A DNA stretch of 55,718 nucleotides, from assembly GCA_015863215.1 (NCBI GenBank), contig JACBXN010000005.1, forward strand, positions 1 through 55,718, given 5' to 3'. The position numbers were made by a program, and so were the translations under genes. Source of the stretch: Aerococcaceae bacterium DSM 111176 (GTDB lineage Bacteria; Bacillota; Bacilli; Lactobacillales; Aerococcaceae). Shown here one piece after another: positions 1-8,396 of this stretch. How positions within the stretch are numbered: position 1 is the stretch's first letter; each line of letters begins with the position of its first letter. Under the pieces are notes generated by a model. It had not been told where the DNA came from and made no database searches. It saw only the letters and a program-made list of their open reading frames with translations.

Positions 1-59
1 ATGATCCGAAGGGGTGCCGTTAAAATGAGGGAAAACACGTCAAAAAATTCAATGCATAA

Positions 60-103
60 AAACAACCAGCGAACTCTATTGGTTTTGAGTTCGCTGGTTG
101 TTT
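60..103. terminator. Strong bidirectional hairpin terminator
   Basis: AAACAACCAGCGAACTC (60-76) pairs perfectly with the arm at 87-103 across a 10-base loop. The stem is 17 bp, and T-rich on the plus side and A-rich on the other, so it can stop transcription from either direction. It probably ends a gene outside the left edge. Confidence 0.75.
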
Positions 104-150
104 ATTTGGGACTTTTTGCCCAGCCCCTAGCACACACAAATTAGATGTTG

Positions 151-210
151 ATGTACCAACTTGGTACATGGTGCCTCCAACTCAGATGCTGATGTACCAA
201 CTTGGTACAT
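151..210. repeat. Two copies of a 19-bp palindrome, 41 bp apart
   Basis: ATGTACCAACTTGGTACAT occurs at 151-169 and again at 192-210. Each has 9-base arms around one central base. The similarity extends upstream (AGATGTTG versus AGATGCTG), so the unit is about 27 bp and repeats with a 41-bp period, roughly four helical turns. I found no other copy in the window. It could be a pair of operators or an intergenic repeat family. Confidence 0.7.
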
Positions 211-246
211 CGACTCCTTTCCTCACTCCTTAAACATTTAAACATC

Positions 247-276
247 AAAAAACACACCCTGAACGTTCAAGATGTG
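247..276 (-). terminator. Terminator of the ElaA-like gene
   Basis: On the minus strand a 12-bp stem centred on TGAACGTTCA (253-276) is followed by six T. It lies about 70 bases beyond the stop codon of the acetyltransferase gene. Confidence 0.75.
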
Positions 277-343
277 CATTAATTTGACAAAAAAATGTAA
301 CTAGTCCAATAATACTGGTATTCGCCATTTGTTATTTCAATTA

Positions 344-781
344 TTATTCTATCATTTGTCTTTCCATATCAATATGTGGCAGGCCATCAAGTATGTACTC
401 GTCTGATACTGCTTCAAAACCGAATGATGAATAAAATTGAACTAAATAAGATTGTGCTTCGATACGGATGGTTTCTCCTGGAAACTCGCTATCTGTCATC
501 TTTAACACTTCCGTTAGTAGTTCATTTCCTAAACGTTGCCCGCGGTATTGTCTCCTTACGATGACTCTTCCAATATGGAGCATGAATGATTTATAGACAC
601 GGGCATAAGCTACTAATACGCCTTCATCCCATTTCATTACATGAATCGCTTCAAGATCTGTTTTATCAACATCTTGATAGACACTATTTTGTTCAACTAC
701 AAATACCATTGATCGTAATTCGTATATTTTAAATAATTCTAAAGTCGTTAATTCACCAAATCGTTTAATTGACCACGTCAT
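344..781 (-). CDS. ElaA-like GNAT N-acetyltransferase
   Basis: This 145-residue protein has the length and layout of the ElaA branch of GNAT acetyltransferases, which move an acetyl group from acetyl-CoA to an unknown amine. The family's opening signature is present (LRSMVFVVEQNSVYQDVD, residues about 22-39). The acetyl-CoA loop follows at IGRVIVRRQYRGQRLG (about 71-86), and the C-terminal FYSSFGF ... GLPHIDM block is typical. The gene lies 15 bases downstream of the NUDIX gene on the same strand, so the two are probably cotranscribed, and a terminator follows at 247-276. The family is clear; the substrate is not known. Confidence 0.85.
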   Translation of the reverse strand: MTWSIKRFGELTTLELFKIYELRSMVFVVEQNSVYQDVDKTDLEAIHVMKWDEGVLVAYARVYKSFMLHIGRVIVRRQYRGQRLGNELLTEVLKMTDSEFPGETIRIEAQSYLVQFYSSFGFEAVSDEYILDGLPHIDMERQMIE

Positions 782-796
782 ATTATTCTCACTTCC

Positions 797-1228
797 CTAT
801 CTATCAAAGGAAAAATAATCCCTCAATCTATCCTGTAGATACCATATCGCTTGGTCGGTCTCCAAAAACTCATCAAACCGCATCATTTCCCATTTCTGCC
901 CTTCATTACCGAGTTGAATGTGATTAATTTGTTCTTGAGTAATCTCTCCAACAAAAAAGTATGAATAACGGTCTCCTTGTCCGTGACTTCGGTAGCGGTC
1001 TTGCCAAATAATATTGGAAGGGTCTATCTTTAAACCAATTTCTTCATCTACTTCTCTTATTAAACATTCTAGCGGATTCTCGCCCTTCTCACTTCCCCCT
1101 CCAGGAAGGTCCCACATATTAGGATAAATAATGGATGGTTTATTGTCGCGTAAAATAGTTACAATATGGTTTTGATAAATAAGAGCAATTTTTGAGCCGA
1201 TAAAATCATGGTCATTCTCTATTTTCAT
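797..1228 (-). CDS. NUDIX hydrolase
   Basis: A complete Nudix box GX5EX7REUXEEXGU is visible about residues 46-68, with GGSEKGE, REVDEEIG as its two halves, so the metal-binding helix should be active. Such enzymes cleave nucleoside diphosphates linked to another group; substrate cannot be told from sequence. The length (about 143 residues) is normal for a single-domain member. I start at the ATG at 1228, which has AAGGGG 8 bases upstream; an in-frame GTG at 1237 sits against the same ribosome binding site and is less likely. It is first in a two-gene unit with the acetyltransferase. Confidence 0.85.
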   Translation of the reverse strand: MKIENDHDFIGSKIALIYQNHIVTILRDNKPSIIYPNMWDLPGGGSEKGENPLECLIREVDEEIGLKIDPSNIIWQDRYRSHGQGDRYSYFFVGEITQEQINHIQLGNEGQKWEMMRFDEFLETDQAIWYLQDRLRDYFSFDR

Positions 1229-1331
1229 ATTCCCCACCCCTTATAATATGTTAATTATAACTTATATTTTATTTCTATATGTCACAATTTGATTAAGATC
1301 GGCTTGAATATAGGCTTTATCAAAAGTTTAT

Positions 1332-1360
1332 TTTACTTATAGCGTTATTTAAGCTAAAAT
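1332..1360 (+). promoter_or_regulatory. Promoter of the F420-ligase-like gene
   Basis: TTTACT (1332-1337) and TAAAAT (1355-1360) are separated by 17 bases. The predicted start of transcription near 1367 gives a leader of about 27 bases before the chosen start codon. Confidence 0.6.
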
Positions 1361-1393
1361 ATTAGGGTATTAATAATGGATGAGGAGTTAATT

Positions 1394-2587
1394 ATGGAAA
1401 GACTAGTCGGAACTACAATAAGAGGTTTACGTGCTCCTATTTTTAAAGCAGGCGATGATTTAGTTCAAATGATCCCTGACTTATTAGATGCTTTTTATGA
1501 ACGAGAAGGTGTTGAAATTGGACACAAGGACGTTGTCGCAATCACTGAGAGTGTTGTTGCACGTGCTCAAAATAATTATGCAACGGTTGATCAAATTGCT
1601 GCTTCAATCAATGAGGAATTTGATGGCGACGAATTAGGCGTTATCTTCCCAATTGTAAGCCGTAACCGCTTTGCGATTATTTTAAAAGCAATTGCTCGTT
1701 CAAATGCAAAAAAAATCATTTTACAGTTATCATTCCCTGCAGATGAGGTAGGTAATCATCTATTCTCGATTGACCAAATGGATGAGGCTGGACTTGATCC
1801 TTGGAAAGATTCAATTAATGAAGCTCAATTTCGTGAATTATTTGGAGAATCAGTCCACGAATTTACAGGGATTGATTATATTACTCACTTTAAAGAAATC
1901 GTTGAAGATGAAGGCAAAGAGTTTGAATTAATTTTAGCCAACAGTCCATTAGAAATTTTAAACTATACAAAAAATGTCATAAACTGTGATATCCATACAC
2001 GCCAACGTACTAAACGCATCTTACTAAACAATGGTGCTGAATTTGTACGCAGCCAAGATGATATTTTAACAAAATCTATTGATGGATCTGGTTACAACGA
2101 AGAGTATGGAGTTCTTGGTTCAAACCGTTCAACTGATGAATCGGTTAAACTATTCCCGCGCGACAGCATGTCTTTAGTTAAAGACATTCAAACTGAAGTA
2201 GAACGTCGTACAGGTAAAGTCATTGAAGTAATGGTTTACGGCGACGGAGCGTTCAAAGACCCAGTCGGTAAAATTTGGGAATTAGCTGACCCAGTTGTTT
2301 CACCAGGTTACACAGAAGGTTTAGAAGGAACGCCAAATGAAGTTAAATTAAAATATTTAGCTGATAACGACTTTAAAGACTTGTCTGGTAAAGAGTTAAC
2401 AAATGCCATTACAAATGCCATTAGCAGTAAAGAGGAAAGTCTAATTGGTAGTGCAGCAACATTAGGTACAACACCTCGTCAGATTCCTGACTTAATCGGT
2501 AGTTTATGTGACCTAACTAGTGGTTCAGGTGACAAAGGGACGCCAATTGTTTATATTCAAGGTTACTTCGATAATTTTACAAATTAA
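1394..2587 (+). CDS. F420-0:gamma-glutamyl ligase-like (CofE-like) protein
   Basis: About 397 residues, resembling the CofE family, which adds glutamate to a phosphorylated flavin-type cofactor with GTP. Family-like features are the DVVAITESVVARAQN segment near the N-terminus and the C-terminal GDGAFKDPVGKIWELADP block. Low-GC Gram-positives keep long CofE-like proteins without making F420, so the true substrate is unknown and may be another carboxylate acceptor. An in-frame ATG at 1376 lies upstream, but the ATG at 1394 has a strong TGAGGAG site (1381-1387) 6 bases before it and is preferred. The gene stands alone, with its own promoter at 1332-1360 and a terminator at 2594-2622. Confidence 0.75.
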   Translation: MERLVGTTIRGLRAPIFKAGDDLVQMIPDLLDAFYEREGVEIGHKDVVAITESVVARAQNNYATVDQIAASINEEFDGDELGVIFPIVSRNRFAIILKAIARSNAKKIILQLSFPADEVGNHLFSIDQMDEAGLDPWKDSINEAQFRELFGESVHEFTGIDYITHFKEIVEDEGKEFELILANSPLEILNYTKNVINCDIHTRQRTKRILLNNGAEFVRSQDDILTKSIDGSGYNEEYGVLGSNRSTDESVKLFPRDSMSLVKDIQTEVERRTGKVIEVMVYGDGAFKDPVGKIWELADPVVSPGYTEGLEGTPNEVKLKYLADNDFKDLSGKELTNAITNAISSKEESLIGSAATLGTTPRQIPDLIGSLCDLTSGSGDKGTPIVYIQGYFDNFTN

Positions 2588-2593
2588 AATAAT

Positions 2594-2622
2594 AACGCCA
2601 CCGTCAAAAAGTGGCGTTTTTT
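2594..2622 (+). terminator. Terminator of the CofE-like gene
   Basis: An 8-bp perfect stem, AACGCCAC with GTGGCGTT, is followed by a T run, 7 bases after the stop codon. Confidence 0.85.
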
Positions 2623-2635
2623 GATATTCTAAATT

Positions 2636-3211
2636 TTAACGGTCAACAAAAATCACACGTCCATCTTCAAATCCTTCAATCATCGCTTGGCTATAAATAT
2701 CGATACCCTGATCACGGTACATCTTTCCGCCACCTTGGAATACCTTTTCAATAGCGATCCCAACACCTTCGATTTGTGCACCAGCTTGATGACATAAATC
2801 CATTAATCCTTTAAGTGCTTCGCCTTTAGCAAGGAAGTCGTCGATAATTAAAACATGATCATCCTCAGTTAAGAATGTTTTATCTACTTTAATTGTGTAA
2901 CGTTTCTTTTTAGTATAGGAAATCACTTCACTGGAATAAACATTATCGCCCAATGTCAGAGATTCAATTTTCTTAGCAAATAATACCGGTACTTTGAAGA
3001 AATGCGCTGCTGCAAATGCAACTGCAATCCCAGATACTTCTAAAGTAACGATTTTGGTGATAGGCTTATCTTTAAAATGTTCGTAAAAATCCTCACCCAT
3101 ACTCATAAATAGTTCTGGATCAATCATATGGTTTAAGAATGAATCAACCTTTAGGATATCTTCGCCAATTACTCTACCCTCTGAATGGATTTTATCCTCT
3201 AATAATTTCAT
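2636..3211 (-). CDS. xpt: Xanthine phosphoribosyltransferase
   Basis: This enzyme joins xanthine and PRPP to make XMP in purine salvage in the cytoplasm. The 191-residue length is normal for Xpt. The PRPP-binding motif VLIIDDFLAKGEA lies at residues 120-132, and the N-terminus (MKLLEDKIHSEGRV) is characteristic of the family. The ribosome binding site AAAGGGG precedes the ATG. The usual partner gene for a xanthine permease (pbuX) is not adjacent, and I could not find a purine riboswitch in the roughly 80 bases upstream, so control may differ from the Bacillus xpt-pbuX operon. Confidence 0.93.
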   Translation of the reverse strand: MKLLEDKIHSEGRVIGEDILKVDSFLNHMIDPELFMSMGEDFYEHFKDKPITKIVTLEVSGIAVAFAAAHFFKVPVLFAKKIESLTLGDNVYSSEVISYTKKKRYTIKVDKTFLTEDDHVLIIDDFLAKGEALKGLMDLCHQAGAQIEGVGIAIEKVFQGGGKMYRDQGIDIYSQAMIEGFEDGRVIFVDR

Positions 3212-3293
3212 TTAAATCCCCTTTCGTATGAAATATACTTAATTTATTTAATATTCATACATAGTATATGTTTATAACTTATGAGATACAAGC

Positions 3294-3320
3294 ACAAAAC
3301 GACCAACATAAGTCGGTCGT
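3294..3320 (-). terminator. Terminator of the DUF1722 gene
   Basis: ACGACC at 3299-3304 pairs with GGTCGT at 3315-3320. On the minus strand the hairpin is followed by TTTTG, just after the stop codon of the DUF1722 gene. Confidence 0.7.
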
Positions 3321-3343
3321 TGATAAAAAGGGGCTTTATTATG

Positions 3344-3736
3344 TTAACCACTCATTTGGCCATGTTTTAACTCATCAAAAATGGTAGACTGCATTAAATA
3401 ATCATTCGGGTATTTTTGGAGTAATTCGTACAGATTTTCTAATACATCATGCGCGGTTACCTGACCATCTTGAAATTGATCCAGTATAAAGTGGAAGCGC
3501 TCTTCCTCTCCTTGACTAGCGATATTTTCAAAATGTACCCAAATTCGTTGGAAAGCATAAGCTTGATCTTCGGGACTATCTTCAAGTCGCAAAGTGGTAT
3601 CGATTTTTTCTTGAAACTCAGACGTTGAAATATCGGTATATCTCAGACTGTGCCGAATTTCTAAACAGTTTTGTTGTGATTTGCTTAAAATTTCGTATTT
3701 ATATTTTGCCCAAATTTTTTCATTTCGATTACGCAT
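3344..3736 (-). CDS. DUF1722 (YbgA-like) protein
   Basis: A 130-residue protein matching the YbgA/DUF1722 domain: an opening IWAKYKYEILSKSQQ (residues about 8-22), a central alpha-helical part, and the closing LLQKYPNDYLMQSTIFDEL (about 107-125) typical of the family. The domain's function is unsettled; in enterobacteria it sits near or is fused to DUF523 and photolyase genes. Here it is a single gene with its own promoter (3767-3795) and terminator, so the context gives no further clue. The ATG has a GGAGGCGAG-type site just upstream. Confidence 0.75.
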   Translation of the reverse strand: MRNRNEKIWAKYKYEILSKSQQNCLEIRHSLRYTDISTSEFQEKIDTTLRLEDSPEDQAYAFQRIWVHFENIASQGEEERFHFILDQFQDGQVTAHDVLENLYELLQKYPNDYLMQSTIFDELKHGQMSG

Positions 3737-3766
3737 GTACTCGCCTCCATTTTATAGTTTCCCTAT

Positions 3767-3795
3767 AGTATAATAAAGGCGCTTTAATAATGCAA
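3767..3795 (-). promoter_or_regulatory. Promoter of the DUF1722 gene
   Basis: On the minus strand TTGCAT (3795-3790) and TATACT (3772-3767) are separated by exactly 17 bases, about 30 bases upstream of the ATG. Confidence 0.7.
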
Positions 3796-3853
3796 GGAAT
3801 AACACTTATTCAGTGATATATGCACAATTGTTCACTACTTTTAAAAGTTATCC

Positions 3854-3889
3854 AAAAAAAGATGCTTGAATGAATTCAAACATCTTTTT
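3854..3889. terminator. Bidirectional terminator after the MacB-type gene
   Basis: An AT-rich stem (AGATG, TTGAA with TTCAA, CATCT) is flanked by an A run on one side and a T run on the other. It follows the stop codon of the large ABC gene, read on the minus strand. Confidence 0.75.
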
Positions 3890-3905
3890 CTAGCAGTATT
3901 TAATT

Positions 3906-6458
3906 CTATTCGCTTCGTAATGCTTTAACTGGGTCTTGTTTCGCCGCATAACGAGATGGGATAATTCCCGCAATCATCGTTAGAATAACCGAGATGACAA
4001 TCAAGATAATTGCTGCATTAAATGGTAATGATGTAATTCCTGCTACACCTGTATAACTTTCCACCAGGTAATTTATTGGAATTGATATCAGCAAACTAAT
4101 GCCAATCCCTAAGACACCTGACGCTAGTCCTTCGATAAATGTTTCTGCATTGAAGATACGGCTAATATCTTTCTTACGAGCACCCATTGCTCGAAGAATT
4201 CCGATTTCTTTCGTTCTTTCAAGAACAGAAATATAGGTGATAATACCAATCATTATTGATGAAACGATTAACGAAATGGCAACAAAGGCAATTAAGACAT
4301 ACGAAATCATATTCACGATTGAGGTAACCGAAGACATAATTAAGCCAATTTCATCGGTATAATTAATGACTTTCTCTTCATCTCCTGAGTCACTCATTTG
4401 ATTATTATAATTTTCGATGCTTTCTTTGATCATGTCTTTACTCTCAAATGAATTCGCATAAAATAGAATACTCGACGGTTTATCTTCTTCAGCATAGCCA
4501 AAGTTCGACAAGTTGCCTTCGTAAGTCGCATTCATATTTTCGTTCAGTGTATTGATATATTCATTGAGTGATTCTGGATCCATTTGTTGTAACTCAGCCT
4601 GCTCTTCTGGACTTAATTGAGTCATATCAAATTCACCTTCAGCCGATTCCTCAGGGAATGGTTGACCAGTGATGACATTAGTATCAGGACTGGCTAACTG
4701 TTCTTGGACAATCTCCGTTTCCTGGTTTTGTTCAATCATTTCTAAATCCAAGGCAGGTAAATAAGCAATTCCTTCCGTTCCAGCTGATTGACGGTCTTCA
4801 TTCGGCATGACAATACCAACAATTTCTAAGGTCTTCGCTTCTGTTAGTTGACTTTCAATAAATTCAGCGTCATCTGATCGGTCCATCCAACGACCGTCCA
4901 CTTGTTCAAAGTGATTTCCTGTAGGAAGTAAATGATAAGTTAAACCGATAACATCATCATAATTAATTGAAATTGATTCTGTATCAGTATCTACATTTTC
5001 TCCAGCACTTGCTCGTTCAACTAAGTCTCTAAATTCATCCGGATCTTTTAATCCTAAACTGTATAATGTTGTCTCGGAGATTTGTTGATTGTCATCCACA
5101 ATTAACATCACTTCACTTGTGTTTTCCGGTAAACGGCCTTGAAGGACATTATATTGTTGTTCCATTAATTCCCGATTGTCAATCATCGGGAACCAACTAC
5201 CTGACATACCAAACGGCGAGGTCGCCCCAGCGTCCGTTCCTCCAACAGGTGGCCCAGCTAGAGTTTGACTAACAACATTTGGATTAACGGAATACAAGCC
5301 GTCTTCAGTATCGGCATAGATGGGTAGTGACATTGCATACTGATATTGAATATCATTTATATATTCACTCATTTGATCTGGATTATCTTCTAACCACTGT
5401 TTAAATGATTCTAAATCATTATGTTGAACATCTACCGACATCATTTGTGATAGTGTCTGTGTGGCTACAATTTCTCCAGCGGATGCTTCCGCGTCCCCTT
5501 CTTCCATTGCCTCAAAGATACTAGACAGATCCGACGATTGTTGATTAATCGTTAAGGGATAGGAAGTTAATGTATCTTCTTGGACATTATCTATATATTC
5601 TTGGACTCCATTTGATAACGATAAAATTAAGGCGATACCAATGATACCAATACTCCCTGCGAAGGCGGTTAGTAACGTTCGTCCAAATTTTGACATTAAA
5701 TTATTGAAACTTAAAGTTAATGCCGTTAGGAACGACATACGTGTTTCCTGAGGATCAAAATCCCCTGAAACATTTTCTTCAGTATATGGATCTGTATCTG
5801 AAAGAATTTCCCCATCTTTTAATTCAACGATACGTGTTGAATATTCCTCTGCTAACTCAGGATTATGCGTAACCATAATCACTAAACGGTCTTCGGCAAT
5901 TTCTTTTAATAAATCCATAATTTGTAACGACGTCTTAGAATCCAATGCTCCGGTTGGCTCATCTGCGAGTAATATATCTGGATCATTTACTAATGCACGT
6001 GCTATCGCAATACGCTGCATTTGTCCCCCGGACATTTGATTGGGTCTCTTATGAAGGTGATCTCCAAGTCCTACTCTTTCAAGTGACCAACGTGCACGAA
6101 CACGACGTTCTTTCTTTGATACTCCTGATAGAGTCAAAGCCATTTCAACATTAGCTAGCGCAGTTTGGTGTGGGATTAAATTATAACTTTGAAAGACAAA
6201 ACCAACTGAATGATTTCTATAACTATCCCAATCACGGTCTTTAAATTGCTGAGTTGATTTACCGTTAATCTGTAAATCTCCCTTTGTATAGCGGTCAAGT
6301 CCACCAATAATATTTAAGAGTGTCGTTTTTCCTGAACCACTCTCACCTAAAATGGATACAAATTCATTCTCTCTAAAATCTAAATTAACATTATTTAGAG
6401 CCGTTTGAACAAAGTCCCCTGTTTTGTATATTTTATTTATATTTTTTAAACTAAGCAT
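3906..6458 (-). CDS. MacB-type ABC transporter, ATPase fused to FtsX-like permease
   Basis: About 850 residues with two parts. The N-terminal ATPase has Walker A GESGSGKTT (about 38-46), the MSGGQ signature (about 143) and Walker B LLADEP (about 164). The permease has one membrane helix near residue 260, a long acidic extracytoplasmic domain of about 400 residues, then three C-terminal helices and an FtsX-type loop (ERTKEIGILRAMGARKKDI). This topology is that of MacB-family mechanotransmission transporters, which usually move or expel lipoproteins, peptides or antibiotics without carrying substrate across the membrane. I start at the ATG at 6458 (AGGAG 5 bases upstream) rather than the GTG at 6464. 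The substrate is unknown and no partner protein lies next to it. Confidence 0.88.
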   Translation of the reverse strand: MLSLKNINKIYKTGDFVQTALNNVNLDFRENEFVSILGESGSGKTTLLNIIGGLDRYTKGDLQINGKSTQQFKDRDWDSYRNHSVGFVFQSYNLIPHQTALANVEMALTLSGVSKKERRVRARWSLERVGLGDHLHKRPNQMSGGQMQRIAIARALVNDPDILLADEPTGALDSKTSLQIMDLLKEIAEDRLVIMVTHNPELAEEYSTRIVELKDGEILSDTDPYTEENVSGDFDPQETRMSFLTALTLSFNNLMSKFGRTLLTAFAGSIGIIGIALILSLSNGVQEYIDNVQEDTLTSYPLTINQQSSDLSSIFEAMEEGDAEASAGEIVATQTLSQMMSVDVQHNDLESFKQWLEDNPDQMSEYINDIQYQYAMSLPIYADTEDGLYSVNPNVVSQTLAGPPVGGTDAGATSPFGMSGSWFPMIDNRELMEQQYNVLQGRLPENTSEVMLIVDDNQQISETTLYSLGLKDPDEFRDLVERASAGENVDTDTESISINYDDVIGLTYHLLPTGNHFEQVDGRWMDRSDDAEFIESQLTEAKTLEIVGIVMPNEDRQSAGTEGIAYLPALDLEMIEQNQETEIVQEQLASPDTNVITGQPFPEESAEGEFDMTQLSPEEQAELQQMDPESLNEYINTLNENMNATYEGNLSNFGYAEEDKPSSILFYANSFESKDMIKESIENYNNQMSDSGDEEKVINYTDEIGLIMSSVTSIVNMISYVLIAFVAISLIVSSIMIGIITYISVLERTKEIGILRAMGARKKDISRIFNAETFIEGLASGVLGIGISLLISIPINYLVESYTGVAGITSLPFNAAIILIVISVILTMIAGIIPSRYAAKQDPVKALRSE

Positions 6459-6533
6459 AAACACTCCTTTCGTCTGCTTTCAACCACAAAAAATAGGCTA
6501 TTAGTATAAGCCATCTAATCTATTATATATTAA

Positions 6534-7409
6534 CTACGCTCTCATTTCATCCGCAATCCGTTGGATTAATTCGGGAATCCAATTTTCTAAACTGTTAACA
6601 ACAAAACCATTGGCTTGTATTTTATCAGGAACGACATATTGATCATGACGCGTTGAGAGTGGTGCGTATTCGATTTCATCTGCAATCATTACCTCTAAAT
6701 CAGTGTCTGTGGCTTCTAATATCCACTCCAACATCTGTTGAAATTCTACAGGTCCAGTAGATCCCACATTAAAAATACCTGTTTTCAGATTTTCAATCGC
6801 CCAGACAATCGATTCTGCAGCTTTTTTACCTCTGACATAATTCACTTTAGCAATGGGACTATAAATTTCAATTACCTCTTCATTGAGTGCCAGTTCCACA
6901 TAATGGTGTAGACGCTTCGTATAATCATCATCATCTAAAACAATTGGAAAGCGAAAGGCCGTCCATTCAAACTCCTCTTGATTGGCTAAAGCAACTTCAA
7001 CTTGACGTTTACCTTCACCATAATTAACTTCTTTATCAGGATCAATTTCATATGTTTCCGGGTCAAAATCTTCCTCAACATAACCGTCTTTTTCACCTGA
7101 ATAAACAGCCATTGAAGATGTAACATAAAGTCGTGCTGATTTTCCAGATAATTGGCGCATCATCAGCTCAGCATCTTCTTTCGTATAACAAATATTATTG
7201 AAAACAGCATCAAAATCTTGTGCTCTAACTTGTTCCCAACCACTATGATTTGCATCTTGGACATCTAATGTAATATGTTCTACTGATCCATCAAATGAAA
7301 CGTCTTTCAATCCTCTAGTCGCAATTACAATCTCATGTCCATTGTCTAATAGTTGTTGAACGGCCTTCTTGCCAAAAAAGTTTGTACCACCAAATACTAA
7401 AATTTTCAT
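6534..7409 (-). CDS. NAD-dependent epimerase/dehydratase (extended SDR)
   Basis: A 291-residue extended short-chain dehydrogenase. The nucleotide-binding loop is GGTNFFG at residues 7-13, and the catalytic pair is visible as YGEGK (about 130-134) after SSMAVYS, which supplies the serine. Such enzymes alter nucleotide sugars or reduce isoflavone-type substrates; the reaction cannot be fixed from sequence. It is the third gene of a likely unit with the two DUF1801 genes, 61 bases after the second. Confidence 0.82.
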   Translation of the reverse strand: MKILVFGGTNFFGKKAVQQLLDNGHEIVIATRGLKDVSFDGSVEHITLDVQDANHSGWEQVRAQDFDAVFNNICYTKEDAELMMRQLSGKSARLYVTSSMAVYSGEKDGYVEEDFDPETYEIDPDKEVNYGEGKRQVEVALANQEEFEWTAFRFPIVLDDDDYTKRLHHYVELALNEEVIEIYSPIAKVNYVRGKKAAESIVWAIENLKTGIFNVGSTGPVEFQQMLEWILEATDTDLEVMIADEIEYAPLSTRHDQYVVPDKIQANGFVVNSLENWIPELIQRIADEMRA

Positions 7410-7470
7410 TATTCAGTCTCCTTTTATGAACAATCTGTATGACTTGTCTCGACTTTAATACTTAAAATTA

Positions 7471-7905
7471 CTAAGCATCCTCTGGATATTTCTCGTTCAT
7501 ATAATTAACACTTGCTTCGATGATTTCACGTAATACATCCATATCAACATCCGCTAATTTATTAATATATAGACACGCTTTACCGGATTTATGTTTACCT
7601 AAGCGTTCTAAATATGAATCCATCACATCTGAATAAGGAATGAGTACATATAAACTCATACGATTGGATTTTCCTGGTGCAAAACCTGTTCTAAAAGCCG
7701 TACCTTTATGACCGGATGCATATTCATAATGGTATTGCCCATAACCAATCATCGATTCACCCCACATAACAGGCGGATACCCTGAAATTTCCTCAAACAA
7801 ATCAACTAAAATTCGAGCGTCTTCTCGTTTGCGGTCTTTCTCAATGCTATCGATGAATTCGTTGACATCTTTATCTGTCGGTTTCATTTTTGCTTCGTAT
7901 GCCAT
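7471..7905 (-). CDS. DUF1801 domain protein, longer paralogue
   Basis: A 144-residue protein of the DUF1801 (YdhG-like) fold. The conserved core runs from the N-terminal helix (VNEFIDSIEKDRKREDARIL) through GYPPVMWGESMIGYGQYHY to the LYVLIPYSD segment. The B. subtilis relative YdhG was described as a frataxin-like iron protein, but most members are uncharacterised. It lies 9 bases after a second, shorter DUF1801 gene and shares its promoter. The two are only weakly alike, so they look like old paralogues rather than a recent copy. Confidence 0.78.
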   Translation of the reverse strand: MAYEAKMKPTDKDVNEFIDSIEKDRKREDARILVDLFEEISGYPPVMWGESMIGYGQYHYEYASGHKGTAFRTGFAPGKSNRMSLYVLIPYSDVMDSYLERLGKHKSGKACLYINKLADVDMDVLREIIEASVNYMNEKYPEDA

Positions 7906-7914
7906 AATTTCCTC

Positions 7915-8268
7915 CTAGTGGTGATTTCCTGTCTCATGACACCAACGTGTCACATCTCTAATTAAATCAAAATCAACTTGCTGATTATATGGGAACTGAA
8001 TGGCTCCCTTGGTTGTTTTATAATCTTTCAGCCTCTCTTCAAAATGGATAATTGCCTCAACACCGGGATATAAACTGAAATGATTCTTATGCGCTGAAAA
8101 ATGCATAATATTATGATGTCCCCAATAAGATGGCATACTCCACTTTATCCCTCGTGTCGCCTGAGGTAAAACCTCTGAAATTGCTTGATCTACTTGCGTC
8201 ATTAATTCTTGTCGTTCTGGTACTAAATTCTCTATATATTGTTCAATGGTTGTTGGTTTGTCTGTCAT
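7915..8268 (-). CDS. DUF1801 (YdhG-like) protein, shorter paralogue
   Basis: A 117-residue protein matching the short YdhG-type DUF1801 family: IEQYIENLVPERQELMTQV at the start, ATRGIKWSMPSYWGHHN (about 37-53), FSLYPGVEAI, and TTKGAIQFPYN near the C-terminus. The last part is the phosphate or metal-facing segment conserved in the family. It is the first gene of the unit that continues with the longer DUF1801 gene and the epimerase. The ribosome binding site TAGGAGGTAG is close to the start of the predicted transcript. Confidence 0.8.
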   Translation of the reverse strand: MTDKPTTIEQYIENLVPERQELMTQVDQAISEVLPQATRGIKWSMPSYWGHHNIMHFSAHKNHFSLYPGVEAIIHFEERLKDYKTTKGAIQFPYNQQVDFDLIRDVTRWCHETGNHH

Positions 8269-8285
8269 ATTCTACCTCCTATTTA

Positions 8286-8314
8286 ATTATATAAGATTAC
8301 TCATCTTTTCTAAA
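8286..8314 (-). promoter_or_regulatory. Promoter of the DUF1801-DUF1801-epimerase unit
   Basis: On the minus strand TTTAGA (8314-8309) and a perfect TATAAT (8291-8286) are 17 bases apart. The leader is only about ten bases. Confidence 0.65.
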
Positions 8315-8396
8315 CGAAATACTCTAGATATTGATTAAAATATTTTTTCTTTAAAAGGACTCCCACACTGTTTATTCTATTGTAATTCTATCCTCT

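Larger units (their letters stand above)
1..343. other. Non-coding left edge, no gene recognised
   Basis: No convincing coding region is visible in these 343 bases. They hold a strong hairpin (60-103), two copies of a 19-bp palindrome (151-169 and 192-210) and the terminator of the acetyltransferase gene that follows (247-276). The first 50 bases could be the end of a gene lying outside the window, because a terminator follows immediately, but no product can be named. Confidence 0.6.

Noticed and set aside
151-210. CRISPR array
   Set aside because: There are only two repeats, each a full palindrome with an uneven spacer of about 22 bases, and no cas genes.
3212-3340. Purine riboswitch upstream of xpt
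   Set aside because: Only about 80 bases are available before the next terminator, and the conserved core of the purine aptamer and a terminator hairpin in front of xpt are not seen.
5066-5272. Plus-strand ORF inside the MacB-type gene
   Set aside because: Shadow of a long conserved gene on the other strand; no ribosome binding site or family match. The same applies to the antisense ORFs at 376, 5945, 11183, 13181, 15571, 30272 and 51446.
7471-8268. Recent duplication of the DUF1801 gene
   Set aside because: The two proteins differ in length and share only the general fold pattern, so duplication is old or they were acquired separately.
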